Part shown: positions 6,307 through 7,253 of the stretch, in pieces | Layout: every line of letters starts with the position of its first letter | Position numbering within the stretch: position 1 is the first letter of the stretch | Assembly (NCBI GenBank): GCA_964508765.1 | Contig: CAZDVD010000075.1 | Coordinates: 1-7,253 of the forward strand | From: JABMPR01 sp964508765 | GTDB taxonomy: Bacteria; Fidelibacterota; UBA8477; JABMPR01 | DNA length: 7,253 bases | Reading direction: 5' to 3' | Notes under the pieces: model-generated | Databases searched by the model: none | Told to the model about the DNA's origin: nothing | Seen by the model: the letters and a program-made list of their open reading frames with translations, nothing else | Made by a program: the position numbers and the translations under genes

Positions 6307-7253
6307 ATGAAAAAATTCATCCTAATTTTACTATGCGTCATTGTTTCAATGGGGGCTGGACAGGAAGTATTGGATAAAGCTACGATCTCTGCTTATTCAA
6401 AAATTTTCAATGCAGACAAGAGTAATGTTGCTCGGCAAAATGCTCTGGCTAACAATAGTATCAAATCACTGTCTGTTGACAAGGCAACGCGCACAAGACA
6501 GCAACACCTTTTCTCAGATAAAATTGATGTAAAGGGCATAAGCAATCAGAAGAGTAGCGGGAGATGCTGGATGTTTGCCGGACTCAATATTTTGCGGCCT
6601 GTCGTGATTGATAAATATGATCTGGAAGAATTCGAGTTTTCACAGAACTTCCTCTTTTTTTATGATAAGCTGGAAAAATCAAATCTCTTTTTAAATCAGA
6701 TGATACTGATGCGAGAGCGCGATATTCACGATCGTGAGTTAGCCTTTTTATTAGATGCTCCCATTGGTGATGGCGGTCAATGGAACATGGTGGTTGACCT
6801 GGTTGCCAAGTATGGTCTGGTCCCCATGATTGCCATGCCTGAGACCTATGCCAGCTCGAAAACAGGAGATATGAATAAACTCCTGAAAAAAAGACTTCGC
6901 AAAGCGGCAGCAGAAATTCGAATGGTTGGAGATTCCAAAACGCATGCAAAAATTCACCAGAAAACCATGGGTGATGTGTATAGAATTTTGGCCCTGTCCT
7001 TAGGAGAACCACCCCAATCCTTTACGTGGCAGTATGAGGATGAAGACGAGAAATTGAGCAAAGCCAAAGTTTTCACTCCCCAGCAATTTAGAGATGAGGT
7101 CGTGAATCATGATCTGGCTGACTATGTCTATCTGCTTCAGAATCCTACTAAGGATTATTACCAAACCTATAGCATTACCCTTGATAGAGACATGGTAGAA
7201 AAACCTGATATGGCTGTGTTAAATATTCCTGGTGATGTTATCAAAGCACAGAC
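6307..7253 (+). CDS. pepC: C1B-family cysteine peptidase, aminopeptidase C / bleomycin hydrolase-like (3' truncated by window)
   Basis: The first 315 residues are present; the frame stays open to the window end. The family members are papain-like peptidases, usually self-compartmentalising hexamers that trim peptides from the N-terminus. Visible motifs are ISNQKSSGRCWMFAGLN, with oxyanion-hole Gln81 and catalytic Cys87, then FSQNFLFFYDKLEKSN (about 111-126), GDGGQWNMVVDLVAKYGLVP (about 154-173) and MPETYASS. All are strong PepC/bleomycin hydrolase signatures. The catalytic His and Asn should lie beyond the window. Unlike the classical cytoplasmic enzymes, this one begins with a signal peptide (MKKFILILLCVIVSMGAG, probable cleavage before Gln19), so it is likely periplasmic or secreted. 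Cys10 is not in a good lipobox (no small residue before it). The usual total is about 450 residues, so roughly a third is missing. Confidence 0.9.
   Translation, partial: MKKFILILLCVIVSMGAGQEVLDKATISAYSKIFNADKSNVARQNALANNSIKSLSVDKATRTRQQHLFSDKIDVKGISNQKSSGRCWMFAGLNILRPVVIDKYDLEEFEFSQNFLFFYDKLEKSNLFLNQMILMRERDIHDRELAFLLDAPIGDGGQWNMVVDLVAKYGLVPMIAMPETYASSKTGDMNKLLKKRLRKAAAEIRMVGDSKTHAKIHQKTMGDVYRILALSLGEPPQSFTWQYEDEDEKLSKAKVFTPQQFRDEVVNHDLADYVYLLQNPTKDYYQTYSITLDRDMVEKPDMAVLNIPGDVIKAQ

Noticed and set aside
6584..7012. 142-codon open frame on the minus strand opposite the peptidase gene
   Set aside because: The + strand here encodes unmistakable PepC/bleomycin hydrolase motifs; the minus frame shows no recognisable protein features.
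1..7253. CRISPR array, insertion sequence, tRNA, phage or defence genes
   Set aside because: Read-through of both strands found no spaced direct repeats, terminal inverted repeats, transposase motifs or cloverleaf-like segments.

Overview
The window carries six same-strand (+) genes, two of them cut by the window edges, plus one well-supported terminator. The proteins point to a Gram-negative bacterium: the tail of a TonB-dependent receptor, a FadL/OmpP1-type barrel ending in Phe, two lipoproteins and an exported C1 peptidase. Several features (acidic residues just after the lipoprotein Cys, a signal peptide on a PepC-type peptidase, a receptor plus small lipoprotein pair) resemble the Bacteroidota and wider FCB group, including Marinimicrobia-like lineages. 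This placement is an inference from protein style; no rRNA or marker gene is present.

Layout. Bases 1-482 hold the C-terminal ~159 residues of an outer-membrane TonB-dependent receptor. A small lipoprotein gene (482-940) follows, sharing one base with the receptor stop codon, so the two are probably co-transcribed and translationally coupled. A 139-base gap with a good Shine-Dalgarno site leads to a 514-residue FadL-family outer-membrane protein (1080-2624) that carries a ~100-residue Ala/Gly/Thr-rich insertion. A perfect 13-bp inverted repeat with A and T tracts (2644-2673) ends that unit.

Only a few bases after the terminator comes the ribosome-binding site of a second lipoprotein (2692-3330), which may be lipocalin-like. 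After a 41-base gap holding a possible 8-codon mini-ORF comes a 951-residue flavin and iron-sulfur dehydrogenase of the D-lactate / D-2-hydroxyglutarate dehydrogenase type (3372-6227), with FAD, ferredoxin-like and two CCG domains in one chain. The last gene (6307 to the window end) is the N-terminal 315 residues of an aminopeptidase C / bleomycin hydrolase-like cysteine peptidase with a signal peptide.

The first four genes are all cell-envelope proteins: uptake or surface functions plus lipoproteins. The dehydrogenase would feed electrons from a 2-hydroxyacid into the respiratory chain, and the peptidase would degrade peptides outside the cytoplasm. Nothing ties all six into one pathway. I see no CRISPR array, mobile element, RNA gene or defence system. 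The points most worth a second look are the insertion in the FadL-like barrel, the promoter-like box and terminator stacked in front of a lipoprotein gene, the mini-ORF before the dehydrogenase, the Asp in the second Fe-S motif, and the exported PepC-type peptidase.
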